Part shown: positions 1 to 9,624 of the stretch, piece by piece
Layout: every line of letters starts with the position of its first letter
How positions within the stretch are numbered: the stretch's first letter is position 1
Virus record (IMG/VR): IMGVR_UViG_3300037472_000016
Coordinates: 31,216-95,215 of that record
Source: a virus
DNA length: 64,000 nucleotides
Strand: one strand, 5' to 3'
Made by a program: the position numbers and the translations under genes
The notes under the pieces: generated by a model
What the model was told of the DNA's origin: nothing
Database searches by the model: none
Seen by the model: only the letters and a program-made list of their open reading frames with translations

Positions 1-237
1 GGTGAGTGCCCCGTAGAACGTGGACTTGTTGCTGTTGGACCAGGTACAGGCGACTGTGCCCCAGTAGAGGCAATCGAGCGCATCTATGTTGCTTACCGTG
101 CGCTTTCAATTGAGAGCGTTACAGTATCTGCAAAGCGTGACGAAGCAACCATGTTCGAGGTATCGTTCCGTCTGCTTCCAAACGACCAAGGTTCGTATGG
201 AAAGATTGTAGACCGTACCATCCCAGCGGGTTCGTAA
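1..237 (+). CDS. Probable major tail protein, C-terminal part (5' end outside window)
   Basis: The frame is open from base 1 and ends with TAA at 235-237, giving the last 78 residues of a protein rich in beta-type sequence. It lies directly before a strong terminator and the two tail assembly chaperone genes. In siphophages that is the usual place of the major tail (tube) protein, and a terminator after a highly expressed structural gene fits. The family assignment rests on gene order alone; no diagnostic motif is visible in this fragment. Confidence 0.6.
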   Translation, partial: GECPVERGLVAVGPGTGDCAPVEAIERIYVAYRALSIESVTVSAKRDEATMFEVSFRLLPNDQGSYGKIVDRTIPAGS

Positions 238-258
238 TACAAAGCCCGCTAAACTTGA

Positions 259-293
259 CTGCTCAGACTTCGGTCTGGGCAGTTTTGTTTTTG
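259..293 (+). terminator. Rho-independent terminator after the tail tube gene
   Basis: A 10-bp stem (259-268 with 273-282, one G-T pair) closes a TTCG tetraloop and is followed by a T-rich run (283-292). This is a textbook intrinsic terminator. It separates the upstream structural gene from the chaperone/tape-measure transcript. Confidence 0.92.
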
Positions 294-294
294 C

Positions 295-306
295 TACACT
301 TAGTGT
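295..306 (+). promoter_or_regulatory. Leaderless-type promoter (-10 TACACT) for gene 307
   Basis: TACACT at 295-300 is followed by exactly 6 nt and then the ATG at 307. Transcription starting about 7 nt after the -10 box would begin at the start codon. No ribosome binding site precedes this ATG. No good -35 box is visible because the preceding terminator occupies that space. Confidence 0.6.
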
Positions 307-984
307 ATGGCTATAGAAATATACAAAGAAGAAGAAGTTTTTTTGGTAGACGGAACATCTATGATACTGGCTCCACTCAAGATTGTTTATCTTAAAAGAG
401 TTATGGACAGGTTCAGCCTTTTGTCCGAGTCTTCGAGGGAGATGGATAAGACAGAGGTTCTTGTCTCTTGTGCTCTTGTTGCTATGAAGCAGTACCGTCC
501 AGAAATCGACACGGTAGAAAAGGTGGAAGATGTTGTAGATATAGATATCATATACAAGATTCTAGACATTGGCGCTGGAATAACAATGAAAGAGCAAGAG
601 CCAGAGACCAAGGCCAAAGATGCAAAAGGTAAGTCTGACTGGGCATCCCTAGACCTGGCCTCGCTTGAGGCAGAGGTGTTTTTGCTGGGTATATGGAAAA
701 GCTATGAAGACCTAGAACTGTCTATATCAATGCCAGAGCTTATAGCAACACTTGAGTCTCAAAGAAAGTCAGACTACGATAGCAAAAAGTTTTTTGCAGC
801 AATTCAGGGTGTGGACATTGACAAGAATAGCTCAAAGGGTAACGAATGGGAAGAAATGAAGGCTAGGGTATTCAGTGGAAACAAGACCGATGACCCCAAT
901 GACATACTTGCATACCAAGGGGTTAGTGCTCAAAAGGCAGGGTTTGGAATTAACATGGGCCTAAGCTACGAAAAGATTGACTAA
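307..984 (+). CDS. Tail assembly chaperone, long form (gpGT-like)
   Basis: 225 residues. It lies immediately before a shorter paralogue and the tape measure gene, the canonical place of the G and GT chaperones that coat the tape measure during tail assembly. Residues 1-95 align with the next gene (VDGT/IDGT, PLKI, AMKQY, GIT at matching places). Residues 96-225 are an extension absent from the short form. Most siphophages make the long form by programmed frameshifting; here it is one continuous frame. It has no Shine-Dalgarno and starts at a leaderless-type promoter. The function is inferred from position, length and paralogy. Confidence 0.75.
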   Translation: MAIEIYKEEEVFLVDGTSMILAPLKIVYLKRVMDRFSLLSESSREMDKTEVLVSCALVAMKQYRPEIDTVEKVEDVVDIDIIYKILDIGAGITMKEQEPETKAKDAKGKSDWASLDLASLEAEVFLLGIWKSYEDLELSISMPELIATLESQRKSDYDSKKFFAAIQGVDIDKNSSKGNEWEEMKARVFSGNKTDDPNDILAYQGVSAQKAGFGINMGLSYEKID

Positions 985-1042
985 TTAAAAACCTCCCCTG
1001 TGATATAATTGACACAGACCTTTGAAGGAGGAAAATACAATA

Positions 1043-1357
1043 ATGTCAGAAGCGACAATTAACGAAAAAAAGACAGTTACCCTTATTGACGGCACCAAGA
1101 TTGTGGTGAGACCACTAAAGATTTCACTACTAAGGCCATTTCTAGATAAGTTTGGAGAGATTCAAAAAGTAGCAGAAGACAACTCAAAGTCTATGACAGT
1201 TCTTCTGGAGTGTGTACAAATTGCAATGAAGCAGTATGAGCCAAAGCTTGCAGAGGACCTTGACGCAATTGAAGACAACATTGATCTTCCAACGGTATAT
1301 GCAATTATCGAGGCAGCATCTGGAATCACTCTTGATGGAGCTAGTCTAGGTCTATAG
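1043..1357 (+). CDS. Tail assembly chaperone, short form (gpG-like)
   Basis: 104 residues from ATG 1043, chosen because AAGGAGG at 1025-1031 precedes it; a TTG at 1022 would lie within that site. The protein matches the N-terminal half of the upstream gene over its whole length (LIDGT, RPLKIS, AMKQYEP, GITL). The tape measure starts 23 nt after its stop. It looks like the gpG-type short chaperone supplied by its own gene. No alternative-frame extension follows, because the tape measure begins at once. Role inferred from context. Confidence 0.78.
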   Translation: MSEATINEKKTVTLIDGTKIVVRPLKISLLRPFLDKFGEIQKVAEDNSKSMTVLLECVQIAMKQYEPKLAEDLDAIEDNIDLPTVYAIIEAASGITLDGASLGL

Positions 1358-1380
1358 ACCCAGATAAGAGGTGTTGATGA

Positions 1381-4300
1381 ATGGCTGATATTCAATCCAA
1401 CATAGATATTAATGTTTCGACTGGCACCGCGCTAGCGAACATTCGTAGTCTGCAAAGGGAAATATCAGCCTTTCACACCTCTATGGCGAGAGGCGGCGCA
1501 GCCGCCAATGTTCAGTCTGCTCAAATGCAGCAGAACTTGCTCAACACCGTTAATGCAACGGGTAAGTTTAGAGCGTCTATTCAGAACATTTCCACAACTA
1601 CGGAAACATTTACAAACGCCCTAGAAAAGAACAAGCTCTCAATGGCAGAGTCTTTTCGCTTTGCCGGGGCAGCGAGTGGAAAGTTTGGACAAAGATTCTC
1701 TACTGAAATGTCAACTATTGACAAGGTTGCTAGAGAAAGGGTCAAGAGTGTCCAGACCCAGTTTATTAAATTAGGAAGAGATGCCAACGGCTCTCTCAGG
1801 GGAATTGCTGTAAGGCCGCTAGCTCTTGACATGGACAATCTGGCCACAAGGACGGCTATAGCGGCACAGAAGCAGCAACTGTTTAACAAGCTTGTGAATC
1901 AGGGTTCAACAAACCTTCTAAACTTTGGTAAGAATACTCAGTGGACTGGTCGCCAACTTATGGTTGGTTTCACAATTCCTCTAGGAATCTTTGGAGCAAC
2001 AGCATCAAAGGTATTCATGGACCTAGAGAAGCAGGCCATCGCCTTCAAGAAGGTATACGGAGACCTCTTCACCATTGAGTCTGAGAAAAACAAGGCACTC
2101 AAAGATGTAGAAGACATTGCCAAGTCCATGACTACTTATGGCGTTGCAATCAAGGACACAATGGGGCTTGCGGCAGAGGCAGCAGCCGCAGGTTTTCAGG
2201 ATGCACAACTCATGGCCCAGACCGAGCAAGCAACAAGGCTCGGAATCCTTGGTCAAATCGATAGCCAAAAGGCCCTAGAAACAACAATTGCTCTACAGAG
2301 TGCATTCCAGATTTCCACGGAAGACCTTGCAGACTCCATTAACTTCCTTAACGCCGTAGAGAACCAGACAGTTCTTTCTCTAGACGATGTGACTACAGCC
2401 ATTCCAAAGGTTGCTCCAGTTATTCAGCAGCTTGGCGGTGACGTAAAAGACCTAGCATTTTTCCTTTCAGCTATGAAGGAAGGTGGCATCAACGCATCCG
2501 AGGGTGCTAACGCTCTAAAGTCTGGTCTTGCCTCCATGATTAACCCCACCAAGCAGTCTTCTGAGATGCTCGCCCAGATGGGTATTGATATTAATGGTAT
2601 CGTTAACTCAAACCAGGGAGACCTAAAGCAGACAGTCGTTGGATTTGCCGAAGCCCTAGATACCCTTGACCCACTGAACAGGGCAAAAGCCATTGAGCAG
2701 CTATTCGGTAAGTTCCAGTTTGCTAGAATCTCCGCACTGTTCTCTAACGTTATCCGCGACGGTAGCCAGGCATCAAGAGTTCTAGACCTTGCAGGAACGT
2801 CACTAGAAGAGCTATCATCTCTAGCAGACTCCGAGCTTGGAATTGTTGCAGATGCAACGTCTACAAAGTTTATGGCAGCAATGGAAAACATAAAGTTTGC
2901 AATTGCCCCAATTGGAGAAGAGTTCCTTAAGCTCGTAACCCCCATACTCACTTTTGGAACAGAAGTCTTAACGGCTTTCAACAGTCTTGATGCTGGCATG
3001 AGGCAGTTCGTTATTGGAACGATTGGTGTTCTCGGCGGTATAGCACCAATAGCCATTATGGTATTTGGTCTATTAGCTAACGGTGTAGCAACATCCATTA
3101 AGGCATTCATGTTCTTGAGAAACCTGTTCCTTAAAACAGGAGGCTCTTCTCAGATACTTGGTCAGCAAACAGAATACATGACACAGCAACAGCTTGAGGC
3201 AGCGGCTGTAGCAGCATCTCTGGGGCAGACACACAGTCAGTTGACTCAAATCTTTACAGCCGAGGCTGGAGCCGTTACAGCCCTTGCAGCGGCCTATAAC
3301 AGCGCTACAGCAGCGCAGAGGGCATTTAGCGGTCCAGTCATGGGTAGCACCCTGGGTCGTGGTCCAAAGGTTCCTGGATTCAACAAGGGAAAAATGGCGG
3401 GGTACAACAAGGGAATCGTAATGGTTCCTGGTTCTGGAAACAAAGACACAGAGCCAGCAATGTTGACACCAGGCGAAGCAGTCATTCCAGCAGACATGGC
3501 TAAAAAGTATGGGTCTCTAATCAACGCAATGATTAGCGGAAACATTCCTGGGTTTAGGACTGGAAGACCAGGGGAATCTGGTCAGATACAGGTGCCGTCG
3601 AGCCAAACAAATTTTAGAATGCCTCTTGGAGAAGGCTTTGAGCTTTCACACTTTTCATCAGCAATTAATCTTACTGGTACAGAGCTTATTGAGCACGCCC
3701 GCCTAATGGGAGCGACAAATAACCACATTAGCCGAATAAATGAAATGATTGCCAGGGCAGGAGGCGACTTAGAACAAACCTTTAGAGTTTTGGATAGCTC
3801 TGTAGAACTTTTAAGCACAGAGCTTAACCAGGGTATTGGCGCAATCGGAAGTGGAAAAACAGTACCAAGAAGCCTAGTTGAGCGCGATCTTGTTGAGAGA
3901 GGAGATGTAGCAAGGTCGCCACTAATGAAGTATATGGCCATAGACGGCGTTGCACCCGATAAGGCTCTAGCGAATGCAAGACTAATAACCGAAAAAGTTC
4001 AAGAACAACTAGACCTTGTTGGCGACCGGCTTGTCTTTACAGCCGAACAGATTCATGACATAACGAAAAAAGCTTATGATGCAGTTTTGCTTGACCCCTC
4101 AGTTTCTGAGACAGCAAAAACAGAAATATCTAATGCTAGACAAAGAATGAGTTCTGGTCTTGTTGTTGTAGATGAAACGACTACCGAAAGGGGTAGTCGT
4201 GGAAACAGAATTAATGCAACACCAAAAACATACAAGAGCCTTTCAACTTCAATTAGAAAACGGGCTGATGTTCCGAGTAATTCATTTTTGGCTAGTTCAG

Positions 4301-7300
4301 AAATTCCTCAAACGCTGGGAATCTCTCAAGAAGAGTTTTCGCAAACATTTTCAGGGCTTCCCGAGGCCGCTAAGGCTGCACTATTTAGGCTAAGAAAAGA
4401 TATTGATGGTTTTGTAGAGGAATTCCGTAGACAGACTGCGACAGAACTAGATCGTGCATCACAATCAAACTCTCCATCACAAAGATTTATAAGGTCTGCG
4501 GCAAACAATATAGTCGATGGTGTTGAGGTTGGTATTCAGCAAGGCCGCGACGATATGGTTACCGCTGGTCAGGGCCTAGCAGATGCAACAGAATCTGGCG
4601 TAAAACGCAGCCATAGAAGAGCCTCTTCTGCTGGCGGTAGCCCCGGACAAATGTTTGCCCCCCAATCACAACAAATAGTAACAGCAAATCCAAGAACTAA
4701 TAGAAGGGCCTCCGCTCCAACGCAAACTATTGGTTCATCAGTAATACCACCAGCACACTTTGAAAAGATAATAGCTGGTAACCAGGCAGCGGCAGACAGT
4801 CAACAAAAGGCTTCTGTAGCTCAAGCAGCAGCAAGCCAAAACTTCTCAAGCAAGGTTATGGGGCTGAGCTTTGGAATCACTGGACTTGCCGGGGTAATGT
4901 CAATATTCGGTGGAGAAATGGCCCAAGTCTCTAGTGTAATCTTCCAGGTAAGCGGTGCATTGACAGGACTGATGTTTGCGTTCCAGGCTCTTCCAGCAAC
5001 AATGACTAAAGGAATAACAGAGCTATTTGACAATAGAGCAGCGGCTTTTACACAGGCAAGAAACTCTACCCAGGTAGTTCCAGTAGGTGGTGGGGGAGGT
5101 GTTGGTGCTAAGGGGGGCGTAGCGGCGGGGGCAGCAAAAGCTGGAGGAGCACTGGCAAGCCTGGGCAGAGGAGTCATGGCTTTTCTTGGAGGCCCATTTG
5201 GTCTAGCTATTACTGCCTTCCTTTTGCTAGCGGGATTTGCAATTCCAGCCCTTATAGATGCATACCAGGAACAGAAAAAACGTCTTAGAGGTCTTTCTGA
5301 CGTTGCAGATGTTGCATCTGACAGAGTAAAAAAGTTTGCAGAAGCTTTGGGGCAAGAAATAAAAATATCTCCACTTGGTGGAGAACAGGGTATATCCTTT
5401 AGTGGTGCAAACCTAAATCCAGAAGAAAGAAAGTCAGTAGGCTCTGTGGTAGAGTCTTACGGTGGAGCAGAGAAATTTCAAGAAGATTTTAAAGATGATA
5501 TTGATAGAATAAATGAGGCTGGCAGCAGAGGAAAAGAAGAGCTTAATCGAGTATTTACAGAAAAAGCATCTAGTTTAGCAATGGCTGGTATTGACGAAGC
5601 CGGAATTCAATCGCTACTGGATGCACTATTTCAATTTTCAAATATTGAATTTACTTTTGACGTAAAGGGAGCAGGAATTTTTGACGAAAAAGGTAACTTT
5701 GATCTAGATGCATTTAAGGCCCGTGCAAAAGAAGCAGCAAGGGCTTACACTGATTCATATGATGCAGAAGTTGCTAATTATAGTCCAAACGAAACAATTG
5801 ACCAGCAGGCTGTTTTGAATAGTGCGGGATACTCCTCTGTTGGTGACCTTGAAAAAGCAGTAGAAGGTCAAAAAGTGGCTGTGGGAATTGCTGAAGAGAA
5901 TGCATTGTCCAAAGGACTAAAGCCAGAGCAGGACTCAGACTTTATAGCTCAAATGTCAGAGCTAAGACAGTTAGAGGGATATCTACAAGAATTTAAGTTT
6001 ATTGCTTCAGAACCTTTAGAAATTTTAAAAATTGAAACAATATCAAACGCCGCTGACCAGATTAATGGTCTGAACACATTGCTTTCAGAAGGAAAAATTT
6101 CTGCAATAGAGTTTTCTGACGGAATAGGGGTTGTAGCTGAGGGTATCCTTGAAATGGATGATGGTGCAAAAGCTCTTCAAGACTTACTAAAAGAGCTTGG
6201 AGTTAAAGACTTCGAGCTAATAAAAGACCCAGAAGCACAAATAGCGGCATTGCAGGGTGCTACGGCAGGGCTTGATTTAACAAAGTTTTCTGGACTTTCA
6301 TCAGAAGATGAGCAAGTAAGGGCACAAGCAATTAACGAAGTTGCTCAAGCAATTAGAAATACGGTTTCGGCAAGGGAGCAAGAAGCTATAGTTAATCAGC
6401 AGATTGCTGAAATGACTGCTGCAAATACAGAACTTGAATCAATGGCTAGCGACATTGAGCAAGAAGCTAATGCTTATGCCTACCTAACTGCAAATGGAAT
6501 ATCTGCCGCCGACGCGATAGACCTTATTGCTAACGCAAATATTAGAGCAGCCGCTGCTGCGGCATTTGCTGGTGCAGAAACCACTGGATTTATTGAAAAC
6601 ATAAATGCAATGTTAACAGCAAAAGCAAATAGTCCGGTAACCGTTGCAAGGAGATCAATTGGTTCAGGTGGTCGAGGAGGCGGTGGCAAAAGCGGTCCAG
6701 AAGCTTCCGGCCTAGACAAAATACTAGAAGACATGGCCAGAGTAGTTTCTGTTCAGACTACAATGACAAAGGGGTTTGCTGCATCGAGAACCGCCCTAGA
6801 CAGAATGTTCGGCGGTAGCAACTCTTCTGGACTCTTCGGTGGCCTTGAACAACAGATGCGTGCCCTTGGTGGAGGAGAAGACCTTATTAAGCTGATTGCT
6901 GGAATGCCTCCAGAAGAGTTTAATAAGAGGAAGAAAGAACTCTTTACTTTTGACGGTGCCGGAAATATTTCATCGTTCAGAGACAGCCTTGTTTCCATTG
7001 GAGAAGCACTCAGAAAGATTGCACTTGGAGAGTTCCAGAGCAAGCAGCAGGCCACTGTTAAGTCTTTCAACGATCAAATGGTTGCTGTCAACAGGCTCGT
7101 TGGTGCAGGTGCAAGCTATGCAGATGCATACGAAATTGCTGGAGATGCAGCACTGGCAGCAGCAATCGCCAACGAAACAAACTCAGCAGCTATTAGGCAG
7201 CTTGTCAGAGATACTAAGGCGGCAGAGAAAGCCACAAAGGATTTTGCAGCAGCCCAAAGCGTCGCGGCATCCAACAACTCATTTGTTGACCAACAGAAGC

Positions 7301-8937
7301 TTCTAACAAAACTACAGCAAAACAGTCTAGGACTAAGCAATGCCCAAATCCAAGCAGTGCTTGACGACACAGACCTTCAAAGACTATTCATGGACCCATC
7401 TATTGATGCAAAGACATTGCAAGACGCTCTTAACAGCGTTGCGTCTAGAGCAGCACTAGAACTAGAAATAAAGAAGCTAACTGTCGATGGTCTTGAGTCA
7501 ATCTTTGATGAAGGCTTTAGCAAAGCTATGGAGGCTTTCGACGCACAAGAAAAAAAGATTGAGCTTGAGTTTGACGTAAAGACAAAGCCTTTCGAAGATG
7601 CCATTAGGGATGCGGAAGAGCAAATTTCAGATATCACCAACGGTGTTGGTGGAATAGACGACCTTGAGGCAGACCTCGAAAGAATATCTGAGCAAGAAGA
7701 AGAAATTAATAAGAAGTATGATGAAAGAGCCAAGGCGCTCTCTCTCGTTAAAGACCTTAACGCACAAATGTCTCAGCAGCAAAAGACACAGCTTACTCTG
7801 GCAGATGCCCTTTCCCAAGGAGATATCGCTGGTGCCGCCAGGGCAGCGCAAGAGATGCGTGCTCAGCAACAAGCAAAATCTCTAGAGCTTCAAGAAAAGG
7901 CGCTAGACAAGGCAAGAGAGCTAGAGCTTGGTGCAATTGTCGGCAACATGGGCCAGACGAGAGAGCAAATAGAACAAAGAATTAAGGAACTAAAAGCACA
8001 AATTCGTGAAATAGAAGAGGCAACTCTTGAGCCAGCCCGACGCAGGGTAGAGCTTCTAGACAGAGAAGAGCAGAAGCTTCTTGCGTCTGTGACGGTGCTG
8101 GGTAGAACCAAGCTTGAGTGGGAAACCATCAAGAATAAGATTGATATTGCCAAGACTGGCAGCGATAAATATACCGAAGCCATTGGTGCCGCCCTAGGAG
8201 TTGTTACAGATATTGTTGAGTATTGGGATGAGCTTGACGGCAAAGAGGTAAATACCGTTCACGTTGTGACGACTACATATAAGACAGTGGGGACTCCCCC
8301 ATCGCCCACCGTTCCATCAGCACCATCTGGTGGAGGCAGCGGCAGCGACAGCGGCATTGTTGGCAAGACCGCAGCAGAGTTGGCAGAAGAGCAAAGGGCT
8401 TCTGCTTCGGCACAAGCCAGAGCACGAGTGCAAAGAGGATTAAACGATAGAGCAATACGTGGAATAATATCTGCAAGGCTTGCTAGCAAGGCGGGTGCAA
8501 CGACAGGAGGAGAAAGCGCAAGGTCATCGAGAATAGCAACATATCTATCAAGAATTACAAAAGCTCAGGCAGATCAAATATTGCTGAACAACGCGAAGGG
8601 TGGCGGTGCGCTGTACTACAACTCTGGAGGCCTTGTCTCTTCTAGGGTTGGCTCTCCCAGACTGGGTATTGGAAAAATTCCATCTATGGGCACAGACTCT
8701 GTATCTACAATGCTTACCCCAGGAGAATTTGTAGTGTCTAAGTACGGTGTACAAAAAACTGGCATTAAAAACATGGAAGCAATAAACAATGGAACATACG
8801 GTGGTGAATCAGTGTATAATTATGGTATCAACATAAACGTTAGGTCAGAGTCAGACCCTAATCAGATTGCCCGCACGGTAATGGGTACAATCAAGAGTGT
8901 TGATGCTCAAAGAATTAGGGGTAATAGACTTGGCTAG
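1381..8937 (+). CDS. Tail tape measure protein (TP901 type)
   Basis: 2,518 residues, by far the largest gene. An AAGAGG site precedes ATG 1381. About residues 220-480 resemble the TP901-type tape measure core. Hydrophobic segments lie near residues 540-570, 1160 and 1270-1295, and a long charged coiled coil spans about 2060-2240. Two copies of the tape-measure signature with MLTPGE occur, near residue 695 (DTEPAMLTPGEAVIP) and near 2443 (STMLTPGEFVVSKYG). This protein sets tail length and is thought to take part in DNA entry. At the usual proportion of about 0.15 nm per residue the tail would be some 370-380 nm long (inference). Confidence 0.96.
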   Translation: MADIQSNIDINVSTGTALANIRSLQREISAFHTSMARGGAAANVQSAQMQQNLLNTVNATGKFRASIQNISTTTETFTNALEKNKLSMAESFRFAGAASGKFGQRFSTEMSTIDKVARERVKSVQTQFIKLGRDANGSLRGIAVRPLALDMDNLATRTAIAAQKQQLFNKLVNQGSTNLLNFGKNTQWTGRQLMVGFTIPLGIFGATASKVFMDLEKQAIAFKKVYGDLFTIESEKNKALKDVEDIAKSMTTYGVAIKDTMGLAAEAAAAGFQDAQLMAQTEQATRLGILGQIDSQKALETTIALQSAFQISTEDLADSINFLNAVENQTVLSLDDVTTAIPKVAPVIQQLGGDVKDLAFFLSAMKEGGINASEGANALKSGLASMINPTKQSSEMLAQMGIDINGIVNSNQGDLKQTVVGFAEALDTLDPLNRAKAIEQLFGKFQFARISALFSNVIRDGSQASRVLDLAGTSLEELSSLADSELGIVADATSTKFMAAMENIKFAIAPIGEEFLKLVTPILTFGTEVLTAFNSLDAGMRQFVIGTIGVLGGIAPIAIMVFGLLANGVATSIKAFMFLRNLFLKTGGSSQILGQQTEYMTQQQLEAAAVAASLGQTHSQLTQIFTAEAGAVTALAAAYNSATAAQRAFSGPVMGSTLGRGPKVPGFNKGKMAGYNKGIVMVPGSGNKDTEPAMLTPGEAVIPADMAKKYGSLINAMISGNIPGFRTGRPGESGQIQVPSSQTNFRMPLGEGFELSHFSSAINLTGTELIEHARLMGATNNHISRINEMIARAGGDLEQTFRVLDSSVELLSTELNQGIGAIGSGKTVPRSLVERDLVERGDVARSPLMKYMAIDGVAPDKALANARLITEKVQEQLDLVGDRLVFTAEQIHDITKKAYDAVLLDPSVSETAKTEISNARQRMSSGLVVVDETTTERGSRGNRINATPKTYKSLSTSIRKRADVPSNSFLASSEIPQTLGISQEEFSQTFSGLPEAAKAALFRLRKDIDGFVEEFRRQTATELDRASQSNSPSQRFIRSAANNIVDGVEVGIQQGRDDMVTAGQGLADATESGVKRSHRRASSAGGSPGQMFAPQSQQIVTANPRTNRRASAPTQTIGSSVIPPAHFEKIIAGNQAAADSQQKASVAQAAASQNFSSKVMGLSFGITGLAGVMSIFGGEMAQVSSVIFQVSGALTGLMFAFQALPATMTKGITELFDNRAAAFTQARNSTQVVPVGGGGGVGAKGGVAAGAAKAGGALASLGRGVMAFLGGPFGLAITAFLLLAGFAIPALIDAYQEQKKRLRGLSDVADVASDRVKKFAEALGQEIKISPLGGEQGISFSGANLNPEERKSVGSVVESYGGAEKFQEDFKDDIDRINEAGSRGKEELNRVFTEKASSLAMAGIDEAGIQSLLDALFQFSNIEFTFDVKGAGIFDEKGNFDLDAFKARAKEAARAYTDSYDAEVANYSPNETIDQQAVLNSAGYSSVGDLEKAVEGQKVAVGIAEENALSKGLKPEQDSDFIAQMSELRQLEGYLQEFKFIASEPLEILKIETISNAADQINGLNTLLSEGKISAIEFSDGIGVVAEGILEMDDGAKALQDLLKELGVKDFELIKDPEAQIAALQGATAGLDLTKFSGLSSEDEQVRAQAINEVAQAIRNTVSAREQEAIVNQQIAEMTAANTELESMASDIEQEANAYAYLTANGISAADAIDLIANANIRAAAAAAFAGAETTGFIENINAMLTAKANSPVTVARRSIGSGGRGGGGKSGPEASGLDKILEDMARVVSVQTTMTKGFAASRTALDRMFGGSNSSGLFGGLEQQMRALGGGEDLIKLIAGMPPEEFNKRKKELFTFDGAGNISSFRDSLVSIGEALRKIALGEFQSKQQATVKSFNDQMVAVNRLVGAGASYADAYEIAGDAALAAAIANETNSAAIRQLVRDTKAAEKATKDFAAAQSVAASNNSFVDQQKLLTKLQQNSLGLSNAQIQAVLDDTDLQRLFMDPSIDAKTLQDALNSVASRAALELEIKKLTVDGLESIFDEGFSKAMEAFDAQEKKIELEFDVKTKPFEDAIRDAEEQISDITNGVGGIDDLEADLERISEQEEEINKKYDERAKALSLVKDLNAQMSQQQKTQLTLADALSQGDIAGAARAAQEMRAQQQAKSLELQEKALDKARELELGAIVGNMGQTREQIEQRIKELKAQIREIEEATLEPARRRVELLDREEQKLLASVTVLGRTKLEWETIKNKIDIAKTGSDKYTEAIGAALGVVTDIVEYWDELDGKEVNTVHVVTTTYKTVGTPPSPTVPSAPSGGGSGSDSGIVGKTAAELAEEQRASASAQARARVQRGLNDRAIRGIISARLASKAGATTGGESARSSRIATYLSRITKAQADQILLNNAKGGGALYYNSGGLVSSRVGSPRLGIGKIPSMGTDSVSTMLTPGEFVVSKYGVQKTGIKNMEAINNGTYGGESVYNYGININVRSESDPNQIARTVMGTIKSVDAQRIRGNRLG

Positions 8938-9622
8938 CATAGAGTATGTCAACGGCAGGAAGAGGTATGCCAGGCCACAAGCAATGTTATTCTCCAATAA
9001 CCCAGGCACCACAGCCGTAGACTCCGACACAAACTCTCCTACATCTGGTCAGGTCTTTCACGTTCCTCTTGGCTCTGAAATAAATGCCGCCGCCCAAACA
9101 AACGACGGTAACGAGTTCATGATTCTATCTGACGATAACCGTGGAGCCATAGACATTGCATCAGAAAGAATAGAGCGCAGAGAAAGAATGATTAATGGCA
9201 GGATGCGCTCGTACCATATTGCTGACAAGATTGCTATATCAACCTCTTGGGATATGCTCCCCTCTAGATCGTTTGCTACCGTTCCAGGACTAAACTCCAC
9301 AGGCAAGTCAAGCCTTCCCCAAGACTTTAAGTATACGACTGATGGTGGCGCTGGTGGCGCTGAACTTGTTGAGTGGTACGAGAACTACACAGGCTCATTC
9401 TACTTGTTTCTGGCATACGATAAATTCACGGTATTTGAAAAGGCAGAGGGTGACCCATCGACAGAAGAATACGAAGAAACAAACAATAGAAGATACAACA
9501 GCATGAACAAGTACAACCAGGTCATTGAGGTAATGTTCTCAGACTTCTCACACTCTGTCGTAAAAAGAGGAGCGGGAACGCATGACTTCTGGAATGTGTC
9601 TTTGTCTTTGGAAGAGGTCTAG
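8930..9622 (+). CDS. Distal tail / minor tail protein
   Basis: About 230 residues. Start TTG 8930 overlaps the tape measure stop by 8 nt and has AGGGG just upstream; a GTG at 8897 would overlap by 41 nt. It follows the tape measure and precedes a very large baseplate-type protein, which is where siphophages keep the distal tail (Dit-like) protein. It contains an Arg-rich stretch around residues 75-90 and acidic, Asn-rich parts near the C-terminus. No catalytic motif is visible; the role rests on gene order. Confidence 0.65.
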   Translation: MASIEYVNGRKRYARPQAMLFSNNPGTTAVDSDTNSPTSGQVFHVPLGSEINAAAQTNDGNEFMILSDDNRGAIDIASERIERRERMINGRMRSYHIADKIAISTSWDMLPSRSFATVPGLNSTGKSSLPQDFKYTTDGGAGGAELVEWYENYTGSFYLFLAYDKFTVFEKAEGDPSTEEYEETNNRRYNSMNKYNQVIEVMFSDFSHSVVKRGAGTHDFWNVSLSLEEV

Positions 9623-9624
9623 AA

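Noticed and set aside
307-984. Programmed frameshift in the first chaperone gene
   Set aside because: The extension is already in the zero frame, and no convincing slippery heptamer with a useful second frame was seen near the domain border.
2424-3110. Long minus-strand open frame (228 codons) inside the tape measure gene
   Set aside because: It is antisense to a clearly conserved gene, with no ribosome binding site; its length follows from the codon pattern of the sense strand. Several similar antisense frames in the large tail genes were dropped for the same reason.
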